Part shown: positions 52,535 to 64,000 of the stretch, one piece after another
Numbering within the stretch: position 1 is the stretch's first letter
Layout of the letters: each line of letters opens with the position of its first letter
Assembly (NCBI GenBank): GCA_944472135.2
Contig: OX235262.1
Location: 85,162,903-85,226,902, forward strand
Reading direction: 5' to 3'
DNA from: Trichobilharzia regenti
Lineage: Eukaryota; Platyhelminthes; Trematoda; Strigeidida; Schistosomatidae
DNA length: 64,000 nt
Made by a program: the position numbers and the translations under genes
The notes under the pieces: generated by a model
Database searches by the model: none
What the model was told of the DNA's origin: nothing
What the model saw: only the letters and a program-made list of their open reading frames with translations

Positions 52535-53375
52535 ATATAGTGCTTAATAAATTCATAATTTTTGATATGAGTCGTAAGTTGCATAATCTATAAACATGAG
52601 TATTTTTATATAATAATTTACGTTGTTAACGTATACATGACCGTGGTTCTTGATTTCAAATAACCCGGAGAAAAATGGAAGAGACTATACAAATAATGAC
52701 AGAATAAGCAAATAACGCTTAAAAAAATCTAAAAAACGGGAGGGGAAATTACGAAAGTATAAAGTATTCCATGAAGATAGATTTGAACTGATAACTGTTT
52801 CCTCACGTTCACAAGGATATGGCTTTAACAGTCAGATGTCTGAAGCTTCCACACTCTCTTATTATTTTGCTTATTGATGATTATAAGGTTTTTTTTATTA
52901 ACCACAATAGTATCATCAGTGCTCAAAAACAATACTTGTGTGACTAAGCCTTTTGGTTGTAATCATAAGTACTGGAAAGCTAATTAGAACAGTGTTCGGC
53001 GATATGAACCACTTGAAGTCTCTTCACACGCTCATTTTGTGCTCTCCCACAAACTTACGTCAAGTGTGATAAACACAATCAAGGTAATAACACAAGCAAC
53101 AAGGATAGATAATCCATCCATCTTTACCACATCGAAATATTTATCAAATTCACACTGGCTATATAGTATATTAGTTTTACCATCTTCTTCGCCAACTGAG
53201 TGACTTTAATTCCCTTGAATGACAACTTTTTTGCTACCAGATTGAAATGGATATGCTCCCCTGTCTATGTTGACTTTTGACCTTAAGACCTCTCAACTGC
53301 ACTGTCAGCTGGCTTAAGTCAAAATCAAAGAAATGAGTAGTATGATTTCTTCATATCCTACTGTAAATTTGTACT
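52535..53375. other. No recognisable feature
   Basis: AT-rich anonymous DNA. Confidence 0.45.
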
Positions 53376-53377
53376 TT

Positions 53378-53500
53378 CTTACTTTTCGAGTGGAATAAAG
53401 GGCTTCAAGTTGTAAGCTGTGAAGTCTCAATAATTATGTTGTTTTTATAGGATAGAGGTGATAACCTCGTACTCAGTCTTCCTTCTGTTTCGGGTTTACT
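53378..53500 (-). repeat. SINE-A body, diverged
   Basis: TTTCGAGTGGAATAAAGGGCTTC and TTTTTATAGGATAGAGGTG parallel 43245-43325 (minus-strand SINE-A). The tRNA-like head is gone. Confidence 0.55.
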
Positions 53501-53504
53501 AGCA

Positions 53505-54195
53505 GCTTGCAGAAGTTTTGAAGAAAATATTATCCACTGGGCCATTGTGTTGAATTCATCTAGCATTACCTCAGCAATTATCGAATAATCTGTAGATTCT
53601 TCCATTCAGTTTTTGTAATCTTTTCATACAAGCGAGCATTTATTGCTTCCTGTCCATCCCATTCATCATTGTCGGTAGTTTCATTTATTTGTTTTTGCTT
53701 TGATTGTTAATTTTTGCACAAAATATATATCCAAATCAATGTTATTTCCGTTGTGAACAAGAAAACAAAATTTATTTGCTTGTCAATCCCATGAAGTATA
53801 CAAAAGAGAGAATACTTCAATAGAAAGTGGATCTACTTTTAAGACAATTGTGATAGCGAAAATAACAACAACAACAACAAAAGAAAGTTGGGTGAAGCAG
53901 AGTTTATTCGTACAGAGGTTTCGAAATCAGTTAACAAAGAGTACTGTTTATTGAGATGATTACAGTTAGCATATGACTCTCCAATTGTTTTCTGGTCGGA
54001 TACATATATATATATATATATACCCGTTTCATCACACATGGCATCTGACTTTTTGACGCGCTTCACAGAGGAGAAATATAAGCATAATCATTCTTACTTA
54101 TTATTACATTTTAAAGATAGTTAGCTCAGGGTTCTTATCACAAGAAAAGGAAAATTCTCTGGAGTTATGTTCTTCAACATAGGCCAACAGTAGTG
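53505..54195. other. Anonymous DNA with microsatellites
   Basis: An (AAC)n run at 53859-53881 and a (TA)n run at 54002-54023. Nothing else recognised. Confidence 0.6.
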
Positions 54196-54199
54196 CTAA

Positions 54200-54540
54200 T
54201 AAATGTTTTAAATTCAACTGCTCCTATACAGCGAGTTATATTGGCCATTGCTCTAGGAACTTAAGCCTTAGTGCTCGGGAACACCCAGGTGTGTGGCTAA
54301 ACAAGGATATAATATAGAAGCACTAACGGTTCGATATCAGGACATCTGGTTTAAACAGACTGTAAATCCTGTATTGAAGAGACTTTATCTACAGTCTTTC
54401 GTGTGCCCAGTAAATCTCAGAAAGCCATCAGGTATCGGATATTTCAAATAACAGAAACCATAACGATTTGTTTGAAACAGGTAGAACTTTGTATATAAAA
54501 GAAACAAGTAAAACCACTTCTACCATCCCGGCCTTCTTTG
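54200..54540 (+). pseudogene. Penelope-like element endonuclease fragment, broken
   Basis: No long ORF survives, but translation in pieces gives FKFNCSYTASYIGHCSRNLSLSAREHPG at about 54210-54293 (compare FNCSCGASYIGRT), then VYRVPSKSQKAIRY and ITETITI near 54400-54460, and LCI plus VKPLLPS near 54490-54530. This is the ordinary PLE endonuclease order. The GIY-YIG tyrosine and glycine are kept; frameshifts and stops interrupt. Confidence 0.75.
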
Positions 54541-54601
54541 CAGTCTGTACGTTCATAAGTACTGTATTGCGTCATACCTTTCGCTTACTTATATTTTTTT
54601 T

Positions 54602-54786
54602 ATATTTTATTATAGCTTGATTCCACATAGTATTTTTGGTACAAGTATAGAATTTTCAGCGTGTGATATCGGTAGCCCAAATTTAGCAGACCAACCATTG
54701 ATATCAGGTGCGCGTCGGCCGGGGATCAAACCCTGGGTCATGTGCATGGTAGCCGAGCGTCCTGTAATCTGTGCAACCGACGCACG
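54602..54786 (-). repeat. SINE-A2
   Basis: On the minus strand: CGTGCGTCGGTTGCACAG head, B-box-like GGTTTGATCCCC, body CGATATCACACGCTGAAAATTC, and tail AATCAAGCTATAATAAAATAT. ORFs at 54617 and 54742 are shadows. Confidence 0.83.
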
Positions 54787-54789
54787 TAC

Positions 54790-57725
54790 AGATTTCTCTC
54801 GTCCCTTATTTCTTATTCACCCTCCTCCCCATGGAATTCACCTGGTTCATTCACTTGTACAAACAAACCTTGTTTTTCAAATTTTCCACTTCTCACTGAT
54901 GCACAGACACTTAAGCTTGTAACCTTCACTACTATGTATTCATTGTTGTTCATGATCATTTATTTTGATATGTGACGTTCAATTTACTGCTATATGTATT
55001 GATGCATATTGTTAGACACACGTCTTTTGAACTATAATCTAGTGACAATTTATTCACATAGACCTCTGGGATTTTTGATCTCAGTGATACGATACTACTA
55101 AAAAAGACCGAAGTTGTCAGTACCAATTATTTCTTGACTAATATGGATATGTTATTCTAGAAGTTGAAGAATGTATCGAAAAGATTATTTCAAAAGAATG
55201 ATTGGTAAACGGAGAATATTTTCTTTTCGAAAACTTCTCCATGAGGTCAAACGGTGACATATTCATGATGATTACAGAATAATTGTTTTAGACAATAAGT
55301 ATTTTTTTTCAAATAATGGGTATCTCTTATGCCAATAGTACAGGATATTCTTGTTTTCATTAATCCTTATCAATTTTTAAAGCCTGAATTCTGCATTCTA
55401 AAGGCGTCTTTTCTGCTATTATATTCACATTTGACTTAAACTCTTTACACAATATATAACTTACCTTTGAATATCCTTTCTTCACCTACCTGTTATCTAC
55501 ATCACATTACCCACTATCCTACACTCTTTATTTCCCATTACTGAAAATCACTCAGTATTGCTAACTGTACTGAAATTTATCTACTTAATCTGATTTAAAG
55601 CTTTGAAATTTAGTATTATTCTCTGATCAGGTAGTATAACCATCAAGCTCCTACAATGGTTTGAGCACTCCTCTGACTTAAGGGATGTGTGAAACAGATT
55701 CGAATCTCCAAGAGGATACCTATTCCTTCTCCAACCAGCTAAACATTATTAATTCAGGATTTTACGGATCGTCTACTTCATCTTATTTAACTCATAGAGT
55801 TATATTAGAGTTGTTCAGAAAGAAATTCTCACTTCTTAACAGACTGCACAAAAATGAATCTTCAAGTGCTTAAAGTGATCCACACTAGAAACTGTTACTG
55901 CAAGTTTCATTTGCAGACATCAACTGTAAACCAATATGAATAAAAAACAAAAGAATTTAATTCCATTATGCGAATTTTTCAATTCTGGTTTAATCGTAGA
56001 ACAACTGATATTTCTTTGTTGAATTTATTTTCACCACTGTAATCACATTTTTCATTCATATTTGTCCGAAAATAAGAGAAATGAAGAATTGACTCAACAT
56101 TTGCCGTTGTTTTCTTTGTTTTCAAGATTATTGTACGTTAAATAGGTAAAAAATTGTCCATTGTCGAAAGGTTGAATACAATCGTTTTACGTTCAGTCAG
56201 AAGGAACAGCTTGAATCTAAGAATAACCATCAAGTACCTCATAAATCTCAAGGCAACGAATACAATTAGCCATTAGTTCATTAGTGAGTAAAAGAAAAAA
56301 AGGGCACTTACGAAAAATATATCATAAAACTAGTTTCTTGACAATTGCTTAGTTAAGTTTTGATCTACAAGAAGACAAGTAGGTGGTCCATATTGACTCT
56401 TAAAAGAGTAAAATGCACTCAGGTTTAATGATAGCATAATTTATCATGCTGTTTATTCCCCGTCCTATGTCAAAACAAGACCGCGCCAAATTCGAATTTA
56501 TATGTACTGGGAATAACCTTCAGCTGACTTCAGTCCGGAAGGGACGATTAAAAATTGTAAATATATCCTTACACTAATGCGTATCTAAAACATCTTGTTT
56601 AGAAAGTCACTAAAGTAATAGGCTGATTGAATACCTTCGTCTTGACCCAAATATATCATCATTTGTTTAATTCTGTAGAGAAGCCCCAGTATGCTGATCA
56701 TATTAGAAATGATTTATTAACTTCATTCTTGTGTAATTACTGTGTAATTATTCTATTTTCTGTGTCTTAATTTTAAGAACATTATAAACAACAACAAGAA
56801 AGATCTGTGGCGCCAATAATGACAGCAATGTAAATAATAAATTTAATGCTTAGGATGTTATCAGTCTCGTCGATGAAGCGTCCACGATCATTAAGTGAGG
56901 CAATGATGTCAGGCTTCCGCTTATCCATGAAAATTGTTCATCACTTAATAATACACGATAAATAAACTTCACCGATCGCACTCTAGATAGTGATCAGCTA
57001 TCTTGTGAATGGATGGTACAATACTGTCCGTTTATCATCACATCAGCAATTTCTCAAAGCCTTCTACCTTTTCTAACCTTACTGAATTAGGAGGAACACA
57101 GCAGGTTTTTAAATGATAGCGAGACTGTTTGAAGTAACTTTAAGTAGACAAACTCAGTATTGATATCATTAGGTAGTCCCGCTATCACTTCCTTCTCCCT
57201 TTTTTCTGGTTTTTACTGCCTTAATGAAAACAAAACATGTAGTTCAGCGAAGAGTCTCTTTTTGCTGGCGAATTCCTTTTCATAGCTGTACAATCGCAAA
57301 TATATATGGTTGTTTTGTATGTATGTGTACATTAAGTTTGTCAAACAAAAATACAACTGGTTATGGTTATTTTAACTAAACAGGTGAAGATTGGCTGTTG
57401 GAGTTACGTATTACAAAATCAGTTAAGAAAATTATATTTTAATGAAATTAGGGTAGTAACAAAGGTGATGAGTTGTCAAAATCAGTTGTTAAAAAAGAAG
57501 TTATGTAATAATATGAATAGTTTGATGAATGAGTTTCACTCAGGATACACATAGGAACAAAGTAGAGAATACGAAATTACGTAAGAGTCCTAAATGAATA
57601 CAAGAATCACGAGCAATTAAAGAACAGGCAAACAAACAAGATGAAGTCACCAAAATCAACAATCTTGTTACCATGACAGTATAAATAGTTGAGTAATCTT
57701 CTTTTATATGCACAGCTCCGGTTTT
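54790..57725. other. Longest repeat-poor stretch, nothing recognised
   Basis: About 2.9 kb of AT-rich DNA with no identified element. The 62-codon frame at 55685-55873 and others are short and motif-free. If a host intron is represented in this window, this is a likely place, but no exon is visible. Confidence 0.4.
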
Positions 57726-57729
57726 TCTG

Positions 57730-58760
57730 TGTGAATGGCCAGAGCTTAAGCGATGCAAAGAAGACAAAACCGTATTGCCTTTGGTAGGCTATTGTTGACT
57801 CTGTAGATTACTTTGAAAGAGGCGTTTGTTGAAATGGAATGATCAGTGTTAACCAAGTGTTCAATTATCTCACTCCTTATTGCACCACCATTGCCTTTTC
57901 TCAAACATCCTGCATAGTCTCCTTGAATCCCTTTGGACAGGGTGCGCGTCGAACCACCGATGTACCTGGCTCCACAACAGCAGCTGAACTGATATATGCA
58001 CACAGAAGTGGTCAGATGCGGGATCTTGTCCTTGAGGCTTCTGCAGATCAGTGAGCGACTAGAGAACACTACTCTTAGCGTTGCTGCAAAGAATGCTCTT
58101 CTCAAAGATGATGCAATCCTTCTCTTGAGAATATCGCTTGCCAAATCTCCCTTGAAATCCAAGTTCATGTTGAGTTTCTTTTTAGGCGCAATTAAAGTTT
58201 CGTTTCTCCGAATTATTCGTTTCATATTTTTGTCGATGAATCTTATTGGGTATCCTTTGGATGAAGATTTCTCTTAGAATATCTAATTCTGTTTCCAGAA
58301 CATCGGGACTACAGATGCGTCGGATGCGGGTGGCAAATGATTTAATTCAATTCCGCTTTTGTTGAATGGGTACCCAGCTATAGAAGCTTGATAGATGAAC
58401 AATCCACGTAGGTTTTCTATGGATCGATCTTCTTAGGCTGCCATCAGTTCTCCTTGTTGGTCCCACATCAAGAAACAGAATTTTTGATTCGTTTTCCATT
58501 TCAAGGGTGAATTTTATTGCAAGATGGCAATTGTTAAATGTCTTCAGAAGTAGACTTGGTTCATTGTTGTTGTCACAAATAATGAATATGTCGTCTAGGT
58601 ATCTTTTATACAGTCGTAAATTATCAATGCTCGGCTTTAGTGGACCTTTCTCTAGGCTTGTCACGAAGCAATCTGATAGTATTGGACCCAACGGAAATCA
58701 TAACGAATTCATAACTATAATAGAAATTGTCCTTAAAACGCCACAAGATTTAACTTTTGA
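57730..58760 (-). pseudogene. Penelope-like element, RT plus GIY-YIG, frameshifted
   Basis: On the minus strand, the RT part at 58700-58350 shows MGPILSDCFVTSLE, RYLDDIFIICD (catalytic YLDD intact), LLKTFNNCHLAIKFTLEMENES, FLDV and RSIHRKPTW. After a frame break near 58340-58230 comes the endonuclease half: IIRRNETLIAPKKKLN, ILKRRIASSLRRAFFAATLRVVF, YQFSCCCGARYIGGSTR near 57990-57940, and ASFKVIYRVNNSLPKAIRFCLLCIA at 57820-57746. 5'-truncated and without a visible 3' hammerhead. Confidence 0.87.
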
Positions 58761-58764
58761 ATTA

Positions 58765-59560
58765 CCAGTCAGCATACAGCTAATCTCCTTTATAGGTTAG
58801 TCTTCAGTTATCCTTTACTGTTTTGAGAAACATTGACAAAATGATATACTACTATATCAGTTCATTGTCAATAAATTTCGATTCATATAAAGTCAATTAA
58901 TTTTCACAGATGGAATCATGTGAACTCATTTGTAGTGGCGTTTTAAGTTTAGATTAATTCAAATTTGTTTCTCTAAAGCCGCTTAATTCGTTTGCATATA
59001 CGTATTTACCTATGCATATATATGAATATCATGCTGTTTTACAGGACACTGTTAAATAATACGAATTTTAGATAGGAATTTGCAAACAAGTACAAAATGG
59101 AAGGAGTAATATGAATATATATATATATAACCCAGTGGGTGGCAAACTGAATTCAGAATTCCATTCTTAATGCTGTTCATTTATTTTGTAAACACATTGA
59201 TTTTCTCGAGTTAATTGCGAACAAGGTCAAGAAGAAATAAACGAAACTAATTTCAGAGAAGACTTGTATGCGAAAACAATCAACAAATTTGTTGTTTATC
59301 ACTTCGCTAGGTGTCCTGTCAACAGTTTTTACAAAATTTATAAGGAATGAAGGATTATCGAGTGATTTACAACTGTGAACATCAGTGACCATGATATGCT
59401 ACAGTATTGTTCAACCATAATTTCTGCTATTTTAAGGATGAATAACATAAATGAAAAGATGAATTCTACCCATATTTTGATGTCAGCCGCAATATATGAT
59501 AAATACAATACTTTAGAGTTGTATCATTGATGCATTCAGATTGATTTTCATCATCATTTA
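58765..59560. other. No recognisable feature apart from a TA repeat
   Basis: Anonymous DNA with a (TA)n run at 59112-59130. Confidence 0.45.
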
Positions 59561-59564
59561 AGTT

Positions 59565-59700
59565 GTGCGTGGCTCAGTGCATTGAAAATTTAGAAGTCGA
59601 GTCCAGGATGCACTTGCATTTCAAAGGAAGTGATGTCACTCATTAGGATGCAGGTGCGTTCAGCTATTGGATCGTGAGTGTCTTTTCTGCCATTTAAAAT
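59565..59700. repeat. Degenerate Sm-alpha-like inverted pair
   Basis: GAGTCCAGGATGCACTTGCATTT (minus-strand hammerhead 3' part) is followed by GTGATGTCACTCATTAGGATGC and AGGTGCGTTCAGC, the same order as 48390-48470. Core blocks are not recognisable. Confidence 0.45.
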
Positions 59701-59989
59701 GTGATATTACTTAAACAATTAGGCTTCAATAATGTATGGATAAATATGATTGAACTAGTTGCTTGTCTCTGCTTCAATCTGCTAATAGTTAAAAGTTGAA
59801 TAAATTTGAAGTGAATTGTTTGTGAATATGTTATATCAATGCAAGACTGGTAAGTTTGTAATCAACAGTAGTTCTCCTCCAGCGATGTGATAACAACGAA
59901 GACTGATCATCTCATCTTTCATCAACTACATTTGAAACATGTGGTAATATGCACTTTGCTCTCGGAACAATTTACACTTTATATGCCAA

Positions 59990-60215
59990 CGTTCAGCGGT
60001 AGAATGCTAAGCGTCACACATTTCGTCCAGGGTTTGATTCGCAGCCCATTTACTCCTGAACCTCAAAAAGCTGGTATTCTCGGTAAAGAGAGACTGTTGG
60101 GCTCTAGGCTAGCCACCCTATCCCGTAAAAATAAAACCGCTGCTATCGAAACTTAAAAACTCTGGCTTGAAGCTCTATTTTACACTAGGTATATGAAGAA
60201 ATAAAATAAATGATA
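59990..60215 (+). repeat. SINE-A, diverged
   Basis: Head remnant CAGCGGTAGAATGCTAAGCG, B-box-like GGTTTGATTC at about 60031, body CTGGTATTCTCGGTAAAGAG, and tail TTGAAGCTCTATTTTACACTAGG followed by A-rich sequence. Confidence 0.65.
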
Positions 60216-60294
60216 ACACCGACGTGGAACACATATAAACTGAGACGCATATCAAAAGATCTTTTTAGTATAAAGTATATGAATTAATCATTTA

Positions 60295-60489
60295 TTTTAT
60301 TTTTTTATTTTTGATCACAGCTTGATTCCACACCGTATTTTTGGGACAAGTGTGGAATTTTCAGCGTGGATATCGGTAGCCCAAAATTCGCAGGCCGACC
60401 ATAGATATCAGGTGTGCGTCGGCGTGGGCTCGAACCCCAGACCATTTGCATGGTCGGCGAGAGTCCTAACCACTGTGCCACCGACGCAC
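60295..60489 (-). repeat. SINE-A2
   Basis: On the minus strand: GTGCGTCGGTGGCACAGTGG, B box GGTTCGAGCC, body GGTCGGCCTGCGAATTTTGG, ATATCCACGCTGAAAATTCC, tail GAATCAAGCTGTGATCAAAA. It is very close to the 22.3-kb copy, so it is young. Confidence 0.87.
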
Positions 60490-60884
60490 GATTTCGTCGA
60501 TTTCGTCGCAGTTCAAAAAACCTTAATAAACTTATAAATCAGAAATATAGTTGCTGATTTCCCAGTCACTAGTTAGAGAGGCACATAGATTCAAAATATT
60601 TTTGACCAGAATACAAGAAAGTAGTAAGAACTTGAATTTTGGAACTTTGGATGACAGAGATATGGCTTGGGAGTGATTTGCAGAAAAAGAACTGCTTGAT
60701 CTTACTCTAGGATATTGAATCAGTATAAAGTAAAGGAAATATGGAACGTGTTGCACATTACCATCCAACCTTTGGGTCAAAGACTTACGGAGTATGTTTC
60801 AAATGTCTTCTAACTAGGAATAATTATTTATACTCTCTAAATCAATAAACTTTTAGAAAAACAAGTAGATACTAACATCAAGTG

Positions 60885-61066
60885 AATAGATTTTGTGATT
60901 CCACACAGTACTTTTTGGTACATATATGGAATTTTCAGCATGTGATATCGGTAGCCGAAATTTTGCAGGCCGACCACAGATATCAGGTGTGCGTCGGCAG
61001 GGGATCGAACCCCGAACCATGCGCATGGTCGGCGAGAGTCCTCACCACTGTGCCACCGACTCCATG
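60885..61066 (-). repeat. SINE-A2
   Basis: On the minus strand: GGAGTCGGTGGCACAGTGG, B box GGTTCGATCCCC, body GGTCGGCCTGCAAAATTTCG, GATATCACATGCTGAAAATTCC. The tail is shortened to GGAATCACAAAATC. Confidence 0.83.
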
Positions 61067-61069
61067 CTG

Positions 61070-61855
61070 AATGAATCAGAATAAAGTCTAATCAAGCATG
61101 CTGACTCATTTTAATTCACGCCATGAAAAAATAAAATGTATTCTTTTCCATTGGACAGTCTTAAGTGTCATCTGAATAATTTTTATTTCTAAATCGTGAA
61201 GGTATGATAACACACAGAGGTTTTAATCATATCTTTCAAAACCGATATCTCACTTCGTTTGAATCAACCTTTCAAGCAACTCACTGACTACCTTATATAA
61301 CCGCTAATGCGACCTAGTAGGCTACCGGAAACAGGAACCGCTAAACACAATCACAACAATATCACTGACAGGCTAAGACAAGAGAGAGAGGATAGACCAT
61401 TGACAAGAAAAATTTTTTCAGAGTATATAGGATTAATACACCTTGTGTGTTCATTCAGTAAACATCAAATTAACAAGTTTTAGAAATAAGTTTCATTAAA
61501 TTGCTAATGAAAATGTTAGAATGCATTTATGATAACAGTAATAAAATATACGAAACTAAACGATTAAATTTACTCTTCATTTTTCACGTAGTATGCAAAG
61601 TGAAAATATCAAATATTATGAAGGATTTTTAAAAAAAATTCACTGTATGTCGAAAAATATTTGCTAGCCAATATTCATCAGACCATCCGACGTTATAAAT
61701 TTTACATTCTCTGACGTAATTTTAACAAAAAATTAAAATTTAACACTTATCTGATTCTGAAAGTATTCTTACTCAAAAAAATCATATGACTCCATTACAA
61801 TATTTAACTGATTAGTAAACATCAAACATTGTAATAATCTCTGTTATAGCCAGAA
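61070..61855. other. No recognisable feature
   Basis: AT-rich anonymous DNA up to the junction of the RTE insertion at 61859. Confidence 0.45.
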
Positions 61856-61858
61856 TTT

Positions 61859-62470
61859 TATACACTACCACCAATCACTAGTTCGTTGAAGGCGCAGAAG
61901 TCGGCGAAGAGTTCTCCGTTTTCATTCATTTCTCTTCCCTTCCTGTGTTGTCTGGTCCCAGTTTGGCGTTCATGTCTCCTATTAGTATTTTAATGTCGCC
62001 AGCTGGAGTATTGTCCATTGTTGCCTGTAGTTGTCTGTAGAATTCTTCTTTCTTTTCGAGGTCTGCGTTGTTTGTGGGTGCATAACATTGTATGATTGAC
62101 ACTTTCCTTCCTTTGGAGTTGAATCTGGCGGTCATTATCCTGGACGAGACCGCCTCCCATTGCATCAGGGACCTTGTTGCCGTTGGGGAAATCATGATAG
62201 CCACACCCTCGGCGTGCGTGTGGTTACCTTCTGGGTGACCGGAGTAGATCACTGACTCACCGGTTGACAATTTGGTGAGCCCGCTCCCATTCCATCTGCT
62301 TTCACATATTCACAGCACTTGGATTCCGTATCTTTTCATCTCGCTTGCGATCTGGGCAGCTTTCCCTGTCTCGTACATAGTGCGGACGCTCCATGCCCCA
62401 CACAGACTTTTTCTTTTGCTGCAAAGAGGTTCATTGTGCTGAAGTTTCTTTAGCAATTTTGTTTACAGGG
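61859..62470 (-). pseudogene. RTE endonuclease N-terminal part in the inverted segment
   Basis: The minus strand reads CVGTM-, SWRWNG-, LSTGESVIYSGHPEGN, VSIIQCYAPTNNADLEKK and GDMNAKLG, matching residues about 45-230 of the intact RTE ORF. The GTWN start block is altered (ATGGAGCGTCC for ATGGAACGTCC). Compared with the intact copy, 25 nt are deleted near 61935 (after GREE), shifting the frame. Confidence 0.85.
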
Positions 62471-62957
62471 TGGGGTTGCTAGCCTCACGCCTGAGAAAGC
62501 AATGGTTACATTAAGATAAAGTTTAGAGAGAAGCGACCTTTGGGGTTGCTCCCCTCAAAATCGGAAAATAACGGACAAAACAATCAGAACAACACCAGCA
62601 AAAGGAAAACAGTTCACAGCAAAAGGGAAAAAGCGACAACAACGATACAATACAACAACATGTAATATAGTTCAGCACAATTAACTAAAATGATATCTCA
62701 ACCATTGACTCACTGTCTTGGAACAACTTGAACATGTAAACCCAACAATATATACAATTATAGATATGTGTTTATGTTTAAAAATTTCACAAATCCAAAC
62801 AGTTAGTTATCGGTATTATCTGTCAATAAGATTATATCCTCAGATTTAGTGTTCGAAAGGTAGATAATTGTAATAGTTTCCACAAACTCTTGGCATGAAA
62901 TTTTACAGAAACGAGAGTTTTTATAAATAGGGGAAATGTAACGCAGTAGTCGAAAAG

Positions 62958-64000
62958 TCGCCACTCTACGGATCATCATTGAACAAAGCTTGGAATGGCA
63001 GTCACCTCGCTATCTCAACTTCATCGACTTTGAAATGGCCTTCGACAGCGTCGATCGAGAGGTCATTTGGCAACTACTTCGCTACTACGGGGTCCCATCG
63101 ACAATTATACATCTCATCCAACAGTTATACGATAATGCTGCATGCCAAGTAATCCACAATGGGAAACTTACGGAAGCCTTCGAAGTGAGGACGGGAGTGA
63201 GGCAAGGCTGTCTACTATCACCAATGATTTTCCTGATAGCAGTAGATTGGATAATGCGACAGACAACGGGAAATGACGAAACAGGCATAAAATGGACTCA
63301 CACAAAAAACTTGGAGGATCTGGACTTCGCCGATGATATATGTCTGATTTCCCACAAACTGGAAGATATGCAAGTGAAAAGCAACAAGTTGGCAGAAGAA
63401 GCATCCAGAGAAGATAGGACTTCAAGTGAACATAGATAAAACAGAGATGATGAAGATTCCTGGTCAACGTCAACAGCAACAACAGACAACAATCAGCATA
63501 AATGTGAGAAACCTGAAAGAAAAAGCCTCCTTCACTTATCTGGGAGCATACTTTCAACTTCAGGCGGACGGAACTGACGAGGATATTAAAGCAAGAATCG
63601 GAAAAGCAAGACAAGCTTTCATTACTCTCAAATCTGTGGGGAGGTCAACAGAACTCACCACCAAAACGAGTATAAGATCCGGATTTTCAACTCCAATGTG
63701 AAGTCAGTCAGTGCTACTATACGGATCAGAGACTTGCACTGCGCGTCATAAAGAGCATCTCAAACAAACTACAGACCTTCATTAACAGTTGTCTTCGCTC
63801 AATACTCAAGATCAGATGGCCGGCCAGAAGAGATCAGCAACATGGATCTCTGGCATTGAGCGAACCAACCCAGCTGTAACCGATTGTGAAACATATAGGC
63901 AGGAAGAAACGGAGGTCGATTGGAGGCCATACTCTGAGGAAACCATCAAGTGACATCACTAGGCAAGCCGTTGCTTGAGTGGAACCCAAAAGGGAAGCGG
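62958..64000 (+). pseudogene. RTE RT and C-terminal part, frameshifted
   Basis: RT motifs FIDFEMAFDSVDR (63021-63060), GVRQGCLLSP (63188-63220) and LDFADDICLIS (63320-63352) are intact in one frame to 63400. A 4-nt insertion at 63405 then shifts the frame, and further insertions at 63561-63575, 63701-63715, 63815-63825 and 63851-63862 follow. The catalytic aspartates are present but the protein would stop soon after. Confidence 0.87.

Larger units (their letters stand above)
61859..64000. mobile_element. RTE insertion with inverted 5' segment (copy R10)
   Basis: Part one, 61859-62957 on minus, equals element positions 19696 back to 18574, that is the 5' UTR and first part of the endonuclease. 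Part two, 62958 to the window end on plus, equals element positions from 20905 onward (RT and C-terminus). They meet head to head at 62957/62958, exactly at the RTE 5' end. About 1.2 kb of element between the two parts is missing. This is the product expected from twin priming. The plus part continues past the window, so the tail is not seen. Confidence 0.85.

Noticed and set aside
55600..55700. Weak tRNA-like B box (AGATTCGAATCTCC) suggesting another SINE
   Set aside because: No A box, no body or tail shared with the other families.
1..64000. CRISPR array, operon or prokaryotic origin
   Set aside because: No regularly spaced repeats, no ribosome-binding sites or compact gene order; all recognised proteins are eukaryotic retroelements or a eukaryotic transposon.

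Overview
The window looks like trematode nuclear DNA, most likely Schistosoma. It is AT-rich, has no operon-like gene order, and is dominated by old and young retroelements of types known from schistosomes: RTE-clade LINEs of the SR2/SjR2 type, Penelope-like elements (PLEs) with a GIY-YIG endonuclease, a CR1-like LINE remnant, a Merlin-like DNA transposon remnant, tRNA-derived SINEs, and relics of the Sm-alpha hammerhead-ribozyme repeat. I found no confident host gene. Two short candidate host exons are listed with low confidence.

Layout. 1-2110: RTE 3' half and remnants. 2.6-9.1 kb: SINE pieces in otherwise anonymous DNA. 9.4-11.4 kb: 5'-truncated RTE on the minus strand. 12.0-13.1 kb: minus-strand PLE with a hammerhead motif. 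13.6-15.2 kb: tRNA-hammerhead composite SINEs and a solo PLE-type hammerhead. 15.6-18.3 kb: three PLE pieces, a 240-bp palindrome and an intact GIY-YIG ORF followed by a well-formed hammerhead. 18.57-22.09 kb: full-length RTE with an uninterrupted endonuclease plus reverse transcriptase ORF, the only apparently intact autonomous element. 22.3-29.1 kb: SINE, RTE and PLE fragments. 33.4-35.1 kb: CR1-like and RTE fragments. 35.4-37.7 kb: SINE and a PLE whose 3' hammerhead region is repeated in inverted orientation at its other end. 38.5-48.6 kb: RTE 3' end, Sm-alpha-like copies, SINEs and a third tRNA-hammerhead family. 49.3-49.9 kb: Merlin-like relic. 50.8-61.1 kb: SINEs, an RTE fragment and two PLE relics. 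61.86-64.0 kb: an RTE insertion with an inverted 5' segment, as expected from twin priming.

How the parts fit. The RTE encodes endonuclease and reverse transcriptase. One SINE group (SINE-A) ends in a tail resembling the RTE 3' end, so the RTE machinery probably mobilises it. Hammerhead cores occur in four contexts here: PLE 3' regions, a tRNA-headed SINE (SINE-B), a second tRNA-headed repeat (SINE-C), and Sm-alpha-like repeats. In PLE, SINE-B and SINE-C, stem III is a short self-complementary palindrome with little or no loop, a layout that suggests cleavage as dimers. Family names SINE-A, A2, B and C are labels used only for this window. All alignments were made by eye; element ends are approximate unless a tail or junction is quoted.
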